11,404 bases of DNA. It comes from Baffinella frigidus. Taxonomy: Eukaryota; Cryptophyceae; Cryptomonadales; Baffinellaceae. Position numbers and translations under genes: made by a program. Shown here in pieces: positions 1 to 6,059 of the stretch. A model generated the notes under the pieces. It was not told the origin of the DNA, ran no database searches, and was given only the letters and a program-made list of their open reading frames with translations. Each line of letters starts with the position of its first letter. Within the stretch, counting starts at the first letter, position 1. The stretch is from the NCBI GenBank assembly GCA_026770585.1, contig MU646361.1, positions 331,412 to 342,815 of the forward strand, in the 5' to 3' direction.

Positions 1-143
1 GTCACACCTCAGTCACACCTCGGTCACACCTCGGTCACACCTCGGTCACACCTCAGTCACACCTCGGTCACACCTCGGTCACACCTCGGTCACACTTCAG
101 TCACACCTCGGTCACACCTCGGTCACATCTCAGTCAAACCTCA
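1..143. repeat. 11-bp tandem array, 13 units
   Basis: Thirteen head-to-tail copies of GTCACACCTCR run from the first base, so the array is probably cut by the window edge. The last base of each unit is A in units 1, 5, 9, 12 and 13 and G in the others. The first eight units therefore form a 44-bp higher-order period (A-G-G-G). Units 9, 12 and 13 carry single substitutions, and the array decays into a C-run after 143. No function is claimed; it behaves as a minisatellite. Confidence 0.95.
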
Positions 144-767
144 GTCCCCCCGGCACGCCAAGTGTTTCAATTGCCCTTTTGTACGTGGTGTATGCGCTAA
201 AGATATTCTATGGCTGTTGTACTCCTGCCCCCGGGGGGTACGTGACCAAATTGCACCAGAATATCCTTAAAGTTGATTGCCTCAAGGCAAGTTGACTTTT
301 GATGAAAGGTTCGCAGCCCGCCGTGTGGCACCCATGTCTTCGGCGTTGGAAGCCTTGCGATCCGCTATCTTAGGCTCCCCACGCGGAAGGCAAGGGTGTG
401 CATGCTATTTTAGGCATCAAAGGATGCTATCTTACGCCGTTTTATCAAGACAGATTCAGGTGTTCCGAGATGAAATCTGTTGTGCCCCCGGAGACCAGAA
501 GGTCTACGTTTCGCGAAGACACTATTTACGTCTTCGTGAAACGTTGCGTTATTTAACAAAAAGCGGTGAAATTTCGCGGAAATGACCGAACTTGTCGAAA
601 AGAGCCCAAATTTGAATCAAATTTGAGGTCACGTCCGAAATGACGATACGAATTTAAAAGGACGTAGACCTGTTGGTATCCGGGTGCGGAGGCAGAGCTG
701 GTAAGTGTGGGTCCACAGGATTCTACCCCCGATTTAATGCGGAAAAAGATTTGATTTGAATCTCGCA
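144..767. other. No gene seen; short repeats only
   Basis: An open frame of about 100 codons exists at 277-585 (+), but it begins at TTG, has no recognisable domain and crosses a hairpin, so it is not called. The stretch holds a CCCCCGGGGG palindrome (228-237), three copies of a 12-mer GCTATYTTASGC (364, 404, 426), the hairpin at 507-543 and a near-perfect CAAATTTGA/TCAAATTTG palindrome (607-625). Confidence 0.6.
507..543. repeat. Hairpin, 14-bp arms
   Basis: CGTTTCGCGAAGAC (507-520) faces GTCTTCGTGAAACG (530-543), 13 of 14 positions pairing, with a 9-nt loop. It is not followed by a T-run and there is no gene immediately upstream, so it is not called a terminator. Confidence 0.7.
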
Positions 768-897
768 GGCAAACTGTTCAATTTAAAATATTTTGGCAAT
801 GAAATCTATTGCACATAACGATTTTTACTAGCGATACTAAAGCAAACGTGTGATAATTTTTATTGAAACCGAATGTTTTGAATCAAAACAATTTGCC
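768..897. mobile_element. Degenerate foldback element (MITE-like)
   Basis: The arms begin GGCAAA at 768 and end TTTGCC at 897, and keep partial complementarity for about 45 bp (shared blocks include TGTT, AAA, ATT and CACA). The interior around 815-850 (TACTAG, ATACTAAAGCA, CGTGTG) resembles the interior of the neighbouring element at 927-1070 (TACTAG, ATATTAAAGCA, TTGTGTAG). It may be an old, decayed relative of that element. No coding capacity. Confidence 0.45.
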
Positions 898-926
898 CAC
901 CGCCGCCTCGTCGATCGGTGGTGTCC

Positions 927-1070
927 GTTTATCCGGGGAACCCTATTTTTCTTTCATTTCCTGGCAACGAAAATTACTACACAATTCTCTCTTACTAGTA
1001 ATATTAAAGCATTTGTGTAGGAATATTCGTTGCCAGGAAATGAAAGAAAGATAGGTTTCCCCGGATAACC
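927..1070. mobile_element. Foldback MITE with 6-bp target duplication
   Basis: Left arm 927-970 and right arm 1027-1070 are near-perfect inverted repeats of about 44 bp (outer end GTTTATCCGG versus GGTTATCCGG after reverse complement). An inner pair, CTACACAA (977-984) with TTGTGTAG (1013-1020), continues the fold. GTGTCC occurs directly outside both ends (921-926 and 1071-1076), as expected of a target-site duplication. The element is 144 bp and non-autonomous. The transposase family cannot be assigned. Confidence 0.8.
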
Positions 1071-1137
1071 GTGTCCAAGGCCCACAAACCCTACCTCGAA
1101 CCAAAGTAGGTCTAGCTCTGTCTCAGTCGGGTTCGCT

Positions 1138-1496
1138 GACTATGCATAAGTTGACACGCTGGGTCCGTGGTACAAAATCGTCAACTTTGGAGCGGAACAG
1201 AGCCCGGGCTCGCCAAATTGGTGAGACCAAATAGACCGCGACAGAGGTAGGAGGTTGGGTTGGCAGACTATTCTCAAGTTGACATGCTGGGCGTGTGGTA
1301 CAAATCCGTCAACTTTGGAGGAAAAAACGAGTTCGGTAGGACCTCCCCATCAAAGATAGTGGGACCTTTGCCTCGTCCCACTGACTATGCATAAGTTGAC
1401 ATGCTTGGTCTATGGTACAAATCCGTTAACTTTAGAGGGGGGGCGAGACCTCTCCATCGAAGATAGTTGGGCCTTTCCCCCGCCCCACTGCACCGA
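1138..1496 (+). repeat. Three tandem R2 units
   Basis: Three consecutive units of roughly 115-125 bp each contain the R2 core: AAGTTGAC, a 24-nt interior with GGTACAAA, then GTCAACTT. Cores lie at 1148-1187, 1276-1315 and 1393-1432 and each is exactly 40 bp. In the third, the right arm is GTTAACTT. Each unit opens with a GACTAT motif followed by GCATAAG or TCTCAAG. Units 2 and 3 also share a downstream block (ACCTCCCCATC/ACCTCTCCATC, then AGATAGT and a pyrimidine-rich stretch). Unit 1 has the GGTCTC-type hairpin (1207-1228) instead, as in the copy near 3034. Confidence 0.8.
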
Positions 1497-1502
1497 CCTA
1501 AT

Positions 1503-1648
1503 CCGGGGACATGTTTAATTTCAAAGAAAACGAATCCCTATTTGTTCATAGGAGTCGGACCAAGGTTAATTAGGGCCCTAAGTAAATTTAATTAGGGCCA
1601 GAATCCGGTTGGATAGGCCATTTTCTTTTATATTAAACACGTTCCCGG
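1503..1648. mobile_element. Foldback MITE, about 30-bp arms
   Basis: The sequence starting CCGGGGACATGTTTAAT at 1503 is inversely repeated by the end at 1648, whose reverse complement starts CCGGGAACGTGTTTAAT. Arms continue through AAAGAAAA, about 25 of 30 positions pairing. Total length is 146 bp, close to the 144 bp of the element at 927, although the ends differ. The interior carries two TTAATTAGGGCC copies. A target duplication is not clear beyond a possible AT. Confidence 0.65.
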
Positions 1649-1905
1649 ATGAGACCTGCTCACCACAGGGTGTCACTAACATATCCCAATTTAGTACGGA
1701 CGTGTCCAAAATTAGTACCGAACACGTCCAATAAATACACCCCAAGATTTCGTGCTGCCTCTGTCTTACGCCCTGCTCGGACACAGCCTCGGTGGGATTT
1801 TTTCCCCCCATTCCTCTTAATCCTGTTATCTACTTGATAGGAAATATGTTTCCCCACCCCAAGATTTCATCGTGACAGGCTGCACCATCGCGTGCGACGG
1901 GTGAC
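1649..1905. other. Intergenic, short repeats
   Basis: No gene is seen. GGACGTGT (1698-1705) and ACACGTCC (1722-1729) form an 8-bp hairpin. A 14-bp direct repeat CACCCCAAGATTTC occurs at 1738-1751 and 1855-1868. The 25-bp block at 1772-1796 recurs at 10684-10708 (23 of 25 identical). Overlapping short open frames on both strands here look accidental. Confidence 0.6.
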
Positions 1906-1952
1906 TCAACTTATGCATAAGTTGACGGGAGTCAACTTATGCATAAGTTGAC
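1906..1952. repeat. Two adjacent perfect palindromes of R2 ends
   Basis: TCAACTTATGCATAAGTTGA (1906-1925) is a perfect 20-nt palindrome. The second copy at 1931-1952 is the same palindrome extended by one G/C pair to 22 nt. Each is two R2 left ends (GCATAAGTTGAC) joined head to head, with no core interior. The two copies are separated by only 5-6 nt, so they could also pair with each other. Confidence 0.95.
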
Positions 1953-1961
1953 TCTGTTCTC

Positions 1962-1979
1962 TGTTCTTCGAGAAGAACA
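1962..1979. repeat. Tight hairpin with heat-shock-element-like core
   Basis: TGTTCTTC and GAAGAACA flank a 2-nt loop. The centre has the nTTCnnGAAn form recognised by heat-shock factors in eukaryotes, but there is no third unit in phase and no nearby convincing gene. A regulatory role is only a possibility. Confidence 0.5.
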
Positions 1980-2029
1980 CAAGTGTTGCGCTGGACCACG
2001 TCGGAGATCGGTCAGTGTTGTCAACTCCT

Positions 2030-2290
2030 GGGTTCAGGGTTCAGGGTTCAGGGTTCAGGGTTCAGGGTTCAGGGTTCAGGGTTGAGGGTTGAGGGTTGAG
2101 GATTGAGGGTTGGGGGTTGAGGGTCTAGGGTTTCAACGGGTCCGCCGTTTCTGGTGTAGGGTTTAGGGTTTGGGTTTTCGGGTGTAGGGTTTGGGTTTTC
2201 GGGTGTAGGGTTTGGGTTTTCTGGTGCAGGGTTTGGGTTTTCGGGTGCAAGGTTTGGGCTTTCGGGTTTAGGGTTTGTGTTTTCGCTACC
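2030..2290 (+). repeat. Interstitial telomere-like block, G-rich strand on +
   Basis: Seven or so GGGTTCA heptamers (2034-2080) pass into GGGTTGA heptamers (2081-2125). After a short unique piece, a longer unit of about 20 bp follows, made of GGGTTT, GGGTTTTC and GGGTGTA (2157-2280), with true TTTAGGG pieces inside. These are variants of the TTTAGGG telomere repeat of plants and many algae. Variant-rich arrays are usual for subtelomeric or interstitial sites rather than a chromosome end. The antisense strand is open for 100 codons (Asn-Pro-rich), which follows from the repeat and is not a gene. Confidence 0.85.
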
Positions 2291-2343
2291 GAACCTCCTA
2301 GCCCTGCCTGAGTTAATATGGCTCATCAAAATGATGAGACCGG

Positions 2344-2590
2344 AAGTCAATTCCTCAGGGTTTTGGTGCAAATTAATAGAAATCTCGATCTAATTTAGGA
2401 CGACCGGACGGGCCCGCCTCAGACTTAACTGGTACAGATTTAAAACCAAAGAGGTTGACAAGAGTTTTTTAGTGTTTTAGTCAGCATGGTTTTAAAATTT
2501 GTACCACGAAATCGTCCTAAATTGGAACGATACTCCCATGAAAATTCGTCAAAATTTGGAGTGAAAACGATCAGTCAACCCGCGTCAGGC
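2344..2590 (+). repeat. R2 copy split by a nested insertion
   Basis: 2344-2372 matches the first part of the intact R2 copy at 6823 (AAGTCAATTCC, then TTTTGGTGCAAAT). 2546-2590 matches its second part (CGTCAA, TTTGGAGTGAAAACGATCA, TCAACCC). The uninterrupted copy runs straight from GTGCAAAT to CCGTCAAC, so about 173 bp were inserted at 2373-2545. Confidence 0.75.
2373..2545. mobile_element. Nested foldback insertion
   Basis: Two nested inverted repeats lie in the inserted segment: AATTTAGGACGA (2392-2403) with TCGTCCTAAATT (2512-2523), and a 19-20 bp pair at 2430-2448 and 2487-2506 (TGGTACA...AAAACCA with TGGTTTTAAAATTTGTACCA). The exact ends are uncertain; an AAAT/AAAAT at the junctions could be the target duplication. 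No coding capacity. Confidence 0.65.
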
Positions 2591-2594
2591 AGAG

Positions 2595-2772
2595 CTACCA
2601 CGCAAGATTCTAGGGCAGAGTGGCCCACAGGAGAAATAGTCGAATTCGACTATTTCTCAAGTTCATAAGTGGACATTCTTCCCACAGAAAAATCGAAATT
2701 TCGGAAAGTTGTTACAAATTCCGTGTGAACTGGCTTGTTTTCCCAGGTCAGCCCTACACTCTTGCGTGGTAG
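2595..2772. mobile_element. Foldback element containing a 28-bp perfect palindrome
   Basis: CTACCACGCAAGA (2595-2607) is perfectly repeated in inverse at 2760-2772, and pairing continues inward with TAGGGC to about 24 bp. Off-centre inside, 2631-2658 is a perfect 28-nt palindrome (each half GAGAAATAGTCGAA). The right half of that palindrome (CGACTATTTCTCAAGTT) resembles the leader of R2 units (GACTATTCTCAAGTTGAC at 1267). Target duplications are not evident. Confidence 0.7.
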
Positions 2773-3013
2773 ACCTCCCGAAACTGTCTTTCGATTTCTA
2801 GAATTGCCCTGCTAGGGCCATGCAAGGCTCCAGTTCTCACAACCTTGGACGAATTGTTCGGGGGGGGGTGACTTTTGTCCTGTCTACAACCAGTTTAGGC
2901 CGAAATCGAAAGTTAGCTTTGGAAGGTTCAGCAGCGGGTTGAGGGTTGAGGGCTCGGGGATTAGGGTCTAGGGTCCGGTCTTTCTTGTAGTGTTTCGAGA
3001 GGAAACACGCGGT
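2773..3013. other. Spacer with inverted repeat and telomere-like remnant
   Basis: CTTTCGATTTC (2788-2798) pairs with GAAATCGAAAG (2902-2912), 11 bp perfect. A run of G (about 2861-2869) and a short GGGTTGA/TTAGGGTCTAGGG remnant (2937-2973) follow, in the same orientation as the block at 2030. No gene is seen. Confidence 0.6.
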
Positions 3014-3130
3014 AACTTGAGAATAGTCGACTCAAGTTGACATCCTTGGTCTGTGGTGCAAATCCGATAACTTTGGAGCGGAAAACCGCCCGGTCTCGCC
3101 AAACTGGTGAGACCAAATAGACTGAAACAG
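3014..3130 (+). repeat. R2 copy with GGTCTC hairpin
   Basis: The core 3034-3073 is again exactly 40 bp, with a degenerate right arm (GATAACTT). It is preceded by the inverted pair AACTTGAG (3014-3021) and CTCAAGTT around GTCGAC. It is followed by a 23-nt hairpin at 3092-3114 (GGTCTC...GAGACC). The segment 3074-3130 closely matches 1188-1246 downstream of the first R2 unit. Confidence 0.8.
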
Positions 3131-3148
3131 CGCTAGGGGTCCTCCCAC

Positions 3149-3406
3149 CTGCAGAGGACGTTCAGCCTCGGCTGCCCCGCGCCCTCGCGGTCTCCCTCGT
3201 CCCCGTTTTGGGGCGCCCCGCGGCGCCCCACCCCGCAAGCGCGCGACGTCCAGCGCCTCCTTCCCAGAAGCTAGGAGCTGGGCCACCCTGGACACACGCC
3301 CCGCACCAGCCTGCTGCTCCCAGCATGGAAATGGGCTGGCACTGAAAGGCATGCACCCCGCGGATAGCGGGGCACCGGCACCGCTGCGGATGAGGAGTGG
3401 GCCCGC
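3149..3406 (-). CDS. Possible exon, AT-hook-like protein (uncertain)
   Basis: The GC-rich patch is open on the minus strand. An upstream ATG at 3460 would give a hydrophobic start (MRAVPITLLACLIVSF). Just after it, the minus strand reads as a pyrimidine-rich tract ending CCCACAG (to 3407), a good 3' splice site. At the other end CTGCAG/GTGGGAGG (junction 3149/3148) resembles a 5' splice site. Between them lie 86 codons in phase 0-0. The product would be Ala/Gly/Arg rich, with a helix-like stretch (SRVAQLLASGKEALDVARLR) and then PKRGRGRPRGRG, which contains the RGRP core of an AT-hook, a minor-groove DNA-binding motif. No family match is known to me. Two other frames are also open here because GC is high, so this may be chance. 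Confidence 0.25.
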
Positions 3407-3523
3407 CTGTGGGAAGGACACAATGAGACATGCGAGGAGGGTGATCGGTACGGCCCGCATCGCCCTGACAGGGGAACGGGAGGGGGCAGCGAGCCGCGGA
3501 CCCCCCCGCGGAAATTTAGGAAA

Positions 3524-3578
3524 TCGAGGCTCGCAACCTGAACAAATAAATCTGATATGTTCAGGTTGCGAGCCTCGA
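3524..3578. repeat. 20-bp perfect inverted repeat
   Basis: 3524-3543 and 3559-3578 are perfect reverse complements (TCGAGGCTCGCAACCTGAAC and its complement) around a 15-nt AT-rich loop. The same GGTTGCGAGCCTCGAA sequence recurs as two direct copies at 6467-6523, so the arm is a dispersed repeat in its own right. Confidence 0.9.
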
Positions 3579-3681
3579 ATTTCCCTCTCTCACTTTGGTT
3601 GGCTTTTAGGGGTCGAGCTGCTTTACAACATTTATGTAAAGCAACTCTGTGATTTCCCACACAACCCATCTCACCTTTTGG
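3579..3681. other. Short spacer before the R1 cluster
   Basis: Nothing coding is supported. The stretch contains GCTTTACA...TGTAAAGC, an 8-bp inverted pair around 3620-3643. Confidence 0.5.
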
Positions 3682-3983
3682 AATCTTGTTTCATCTGGGG
3701 TATTCGTGGCTGGAGCTCTCATACTCCAACCATGGGATACCATGAGCCTCTTAAAGGCTGACTTGGGGTTCGGTGTGTGTGCGAGACTGTGCCTTTTTGG
3801 TCTAACTCAAACACCCCATAAAGAACTCACCCTTTATCCCCTCTTCACGAGCCTCTGCACTGGAGAGCTAAATGCGATCCGAAAGCAAAAATGCTTTCTC
3901 TGCAGTCCTTTCTACGGAAGGGCGTGTCGTTGGGCTATGTTGGGCGAAATTAAAACCTAAAGGACCTAAAGGAAAAGGACCTA
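3682..3983 (+). mobile_element. R1 unit I, near full length (SINE-like)
   Basis: The head (3682-3800) shares about 115 bp with unit III. It contains a hairpin (GGTAT...TGGAG with CTCCAACCATGGGATACC) and an AGCCT/AGGCT stem, then GTTCGGTGTGTGTGCGAG. The body has CACGAGCCTCTGCACTGGAG, a GAAAGCA/TGCTTTC hairpin and CTTTCTACGGAAGGGCGTGT. The 3' end is GAAATTAAAA followed by (CCTAAAGGA)n. A constant 3' end, simple-repeat tail, short length and no open frame fit a SINE-like retroposon. Clear polymerase III A and B boxes are not seen, so the class is inferred. Confidence 0.65.
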
Positions 3984-4000
3984 ATTGGTATACCTTCACC

Positions 4001-4185
4001 CACCCCAATAGAGCCACCCTTTATCCCCTCTGCACGAGCCTCTGCACTGGAGAGCTAAACGCGATCCGAAAGCAAAAAATGCTTTCTCTGCAGTCCTTTC
4101 TACGGAAGGGCGTGTCGTTGGGCTATGTTGGGCGAAATTAAAACCTAAAGGACCTAAAGGACCTAAAGGACCTAAAGGCTAAAGG
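4001..4185 (+). mobile_element. R1 unit II, 5'-truncated
   Basis: It starts inside the unit (CACCCC near 4001), lacks the head, and is almost identical to unit I from GAGCCTCTGCACTGG through GGGCGAAATTAAAA. Its tail is the longest in the window: four full CCTAAAGGA-type 9-mers plus a shortened one (4142-4185). One extra A in the hairpin loop and ATG/ACG differences are the main body changes. Confidence 0.75.
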
Positions 4186-4529
4186 ATCCGCAAAAGGCCC
4201 ACATATATTTTGCCCCGCCCGCCATCCGCTCGAAAGGAGGTGCACGGGGCAAATGTGTGTGGTTTTAGGCAGAGACCCTCGCGGGTGCTCTGCGGGAAAC
4301 ATCAGGGAGTGACACACCGGCCCGGTTCTCCGGGTTTGGGAGAGGAAGCTCCTTGATGAATCCCTCACTATGGGTAGTGGCAGTCTCTTGGGTAGGACAA
4401 CTATGGTGCAGTTCCCAGTTGTTTTTCTAACCTCACCTCAATTCTGCGCCGTGCATTTCTCTTTCGAATAAAGTCAATAAGTGCCTAGAGGACCTTTTAC
4501 CTTTTGGCTAAACCTAAAGGACCTAAAGG
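4186..4529 (+). other. Structured segment ending in an R1-type tail
   Basis: It lies between R1 units II and III and is not R1. It folds into several clean hairpins: TTTGCCCCG with CGGGGCAAA (about 4208-4249), GCAGAG-ACCC-TCGC-GGGT-G-CTCTGC (4269-4293), and CCCGG-TTCT-CCGGG (about 4321-4334). AATAAA is at 4467. The 3' end (4511-4529) is CTAAACCTAAAGGACCTAAAGG, the same tail as R1. It may be another retroposed transcript mobilised with the same tail, or a structured RNA-like sequence. No open frame of interest is present. Confidence 0.45.
4467..4472 (+). promoter_or_regulatory. Candidate polyadenylation signal AATAAA
   Basis: A canonical eukaryotic AATAAA hexamer, about 40 bp before the CCTAAAGG tail. 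It could be the 3' end of a transcript covering the structured segment. Such hexamers also arise by chance in AT-rich DNA. Confidence 0.3.
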
Positions 4530-4830
4530 AATCTTGCTTCCTCTTCTGGGGTATCCGTGGTTGAATCTCTTAAACTTCAACCATGGGATACCATGAGCCT
4601 CATAAAGGCTGACTTGGGTTCGGTGTGTGTGCGAGCGTGATCCTTTTGGATTAACTCAAACACCCCAAGAGAACCACCCTCATATAGGGCCTCTATCCCT
4701 TCCTCACGAGCCTCTGCACTGGAGAGCTAAACGCGATCCGAAAGCAAAAATGCTTTCTCTGCAGATCCTTTCTACGGAAGGGCGTGTCGTTGGGTCATGT
4801 TGGGAGAAATTAAAACCTAAAGGACCTAAA
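4530..4830 (+). mobile_element. R1 unit III, near full length
   Basis: It begins with the same AATCTTG as unit I and carries the same head, body and tail (two 9-mers). In the head hairpin, a G/C pair of unit I is replaced by an A/T pair here (left GGAG/right CTCC versus left GAAT/right TTC). An insertion (CATATAGGGCCT) sits before CTATCCC. The body reads GCAGATCC where units I and II read GCAGTCC. Confidence 0.7.
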
Positions 4831-4837
4831 ATGCGGT

Positions 4838-5004
4838 TCAAACACCCCACAAAGAACTCACCCTTTATCCCCTCTTTACGAGCCTCTGCACTGGAGAGCT
4901 AAATGCGATCCGAAAGCAAAAATGCTTTCTGTGCAGATCCTTTCTACGGAAGGGCGTGTCGTTGGGTTATGTTGGGCGAAATTGAAACCTAAAGGACCTA
5001 AAGG
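4838..5004 (+). mobile_element. R1 unit IV, 5'-truncated
   Basis: It starts at TTCAAACACCCC directly after the tail of unit III, lacks the head, and ends GAAATTGAAA plus two tail 9-mers. It shares GCAGATCC with unit III and CCTTTATCCCCTC with units I and II. Confidence 0.75.
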
Positions 5005-5027
5005 ATCGGCATACCCTTTAGCCGGTT

Positions 5028-5148
5028 TCTGCTGGGATCCTCTGCACCGTGGGGCCTGATGTGATCCGAAAGGAAGCATGGCTTCTCTGCAGATAAGTTC
5101 CAGTGTCCGCCTATGTTGGGAGCTCGAAGAACCTAATGGAACTACAGG
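5028..5148 (+). mobile_element. R1 unit V, diverged subfamily
   Basis: It keeps landmarks of the R1 body (CCTCTGCACC, GTGATCCGAAAGGAAGCATGGCTT, CTCTGCAGAT, TATGTTGGGAG) but diverges elsewhere, and its tail is decayed (AACCTAATGGAACTACAGG). A closely related copy lies in reverse orientation at 8429-8530. The hairpin is kept in altered form (GAAAGGAAGCATGGCTTC). Confidence 0.6.
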
Positions 5149-5226
5149 ATTCGTCCTAGTGGACGGACACCAGTTCCCACACCTACTTAAGACTGGAATC
5201 TATGTTGTGACAGAATACAGAATTCT

Positions 5227-5459
5227 CAGTTCAAAGTTGCCCTAAAACGTTTGACGGCCACTTTCAGCTCGAATTGTGTAAACATAATGAAACGTTGCGG
5301 TTGTAATTGAATTAAGTTCAGCAGCAAGATTTTTTAATACTCGCAACGTTTCGACATGATTCCCGTCTGGAAACTTTTTTATGGCCGAAGCGATGTGGTT
5401 TGCATAAAAATTTGCTCGGATTCGAAATAAATCAAAGTCAATCAAGTGACTTTGAATTG
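5227..5459. mobile_element. Foldback-like element with inner 11-bp inverted repeat
   Basis: Outer ends CAGTTCAAAGTTGC (5227) and the complement of 5446-5459 agree at 11 of 14 positions. Inside, GAAACGTTGCG (5289-5299) and CGCAACGTTTC (5342-5352) pair perfectly, and TCAAAGTCA/TGACTTTGA pair near the right end. A 67-codon minus-strand frame (5242-5445) looks protein-like but lacks ATG and runs through these arms, so it is not called. Confidence 0.5.
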
Positions 5460-5546
5460 TGTATTTCGCGAATTAAAAAACACATAGACTCGTCCCAAAA
5501 CCCGCTTGTCAAGCTCCGCGTGTCCTGGTCTCTGCACAGTTTCCGT

Positions 5547-5978
5547 TCACACGTGTCCCCGATGCAACCGCGTGCGACCCAATCCAAGGCCCTCCACGTC
5601 CTCCCCCTCCCCATCCAAAATCGCCGCCTCAGCCTGGTCGACCACTGAAGCGCCATTCCCCGCCTCCTCTCGATCCCAGTCGTCTTTGCCGTCCACTCTC
5701 GCCTGTGACCGCACATCCACCGCTCTACGCAGCAGCTCCTGCAGGCCCCTTCGCAGCACCGACGCTTCCTCGGACAGCAGGCGCCCGCCTGGGTGCCCGC
5801 ACGGCTGAGCCTGAAAGGGGGGGAATGGGGAGCACTCACAGGAGGTGGGGTAGCCGCCGTAGCCGCCGTAGCCGCCGTAGCCGCTGGAAACGGTGGTGGT
5901 GCCCTCGTCAGGGGTGGTCACGGTGGTCCCGTTGATGTTGACCACCGCGAGAGAGCGGAGAGATCGGCCCAAGACCAT
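5547..5978 (-). CDS. Possible protein with Gly-Tyr repeat (uncertain)
   Basis: The ATG at 5978 has a good eukaryotic context (AAAATGG) and opens 143 codons. The N-terminus is basic (MVLGRSLRSLAVV), then a Thr-rich stretch, then GYGGYGGYGGY at about residues 37-47, coded by a 9-bp tandem repeat (5850-5884). The second half is charged and helix-like (LLSEEASVLRRGLQELLRR; DGKDDWDREEAG), and more acidic toward the end. The frame also runs open upstream to 6140. Within it lies a perfect GTGAGT donor (from 5839) and a pyrimidine tract ending CAG (to 5811). Removing these 29 nt puts the second half out of frame, so either it is not spliced or the gene call is wrong. The family is not recognised. GC-rich composition makes chance frames likely here. 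Confidence 0.35.
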   Translation of the reverse strand: MVLGRSLRSLAVVNINGTTVTTPDEGTTTVSSGYGGYGGYGGYPTSCECSPFPPFQAQPCGHPGGRLLSEEASVLRRGLQELLRRAVDVRSQARVDGKDDWDREEAGNGASVVDQAEAAILDGEGEDVEGLGLGRTRLHRGHV

Positions 5979-6011
5979 TTTCGCTGAGATCTGAAAAGTC
6001 GCGCAACGGCC

Positions 6012-6035
6012 ACTTTTGCCACCGGCGGCAAAAGT
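6012..6035. repeat. 24-nt near-perfect palindrome
   Basis: ACTTTTGCC at 6012 and GGCAAAAGT ending 6035 flank RCCGGY, with one non-pairing position pair. It lies just upstream (in minus-strand sense) of the ATG at 5978, so it would fall in the 5' leader if that gene is real. Confidence 0.8.
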
Positions 6036-6059
6036 CCACGTTATTTTAGCCAACCTCTT

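Noticed and set aside
1-143. CRISPR array
   Set aside because: Units are contiguous 11-mers without spacers.
507-543. Hairpin as a transcription terminator
   Set aside because: No T-run and no upstream gene; the setting is eukaryotic.
2069-2371. 100-codon minus-strand frame rich in Asn-Pro-Glu repeats
   Set aside because: It is the translation of the telomere-like repeat block and has no independent coding signal.
3872-4368. Short frames within R1 units, including a minus-strand (FRS)n run
   Set aside because: They are translations of the R1 body and its CCTAAAGGA tail.
3682-4830. tRNA gene or tRNA-derived SINE promoter
   Set aside because: GGTTCAAAC and GTTCGGTGT only weakly resemble a B box and no cloverleaf or A box can be drawn at the right distance.
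5242-5445. 67-codon minus-strand frame with protein-like text
   Set aside because: No ATG, and it runs through the inverted arms of a foldback-like element; an internal exon cannot be excluded but is unsupported.
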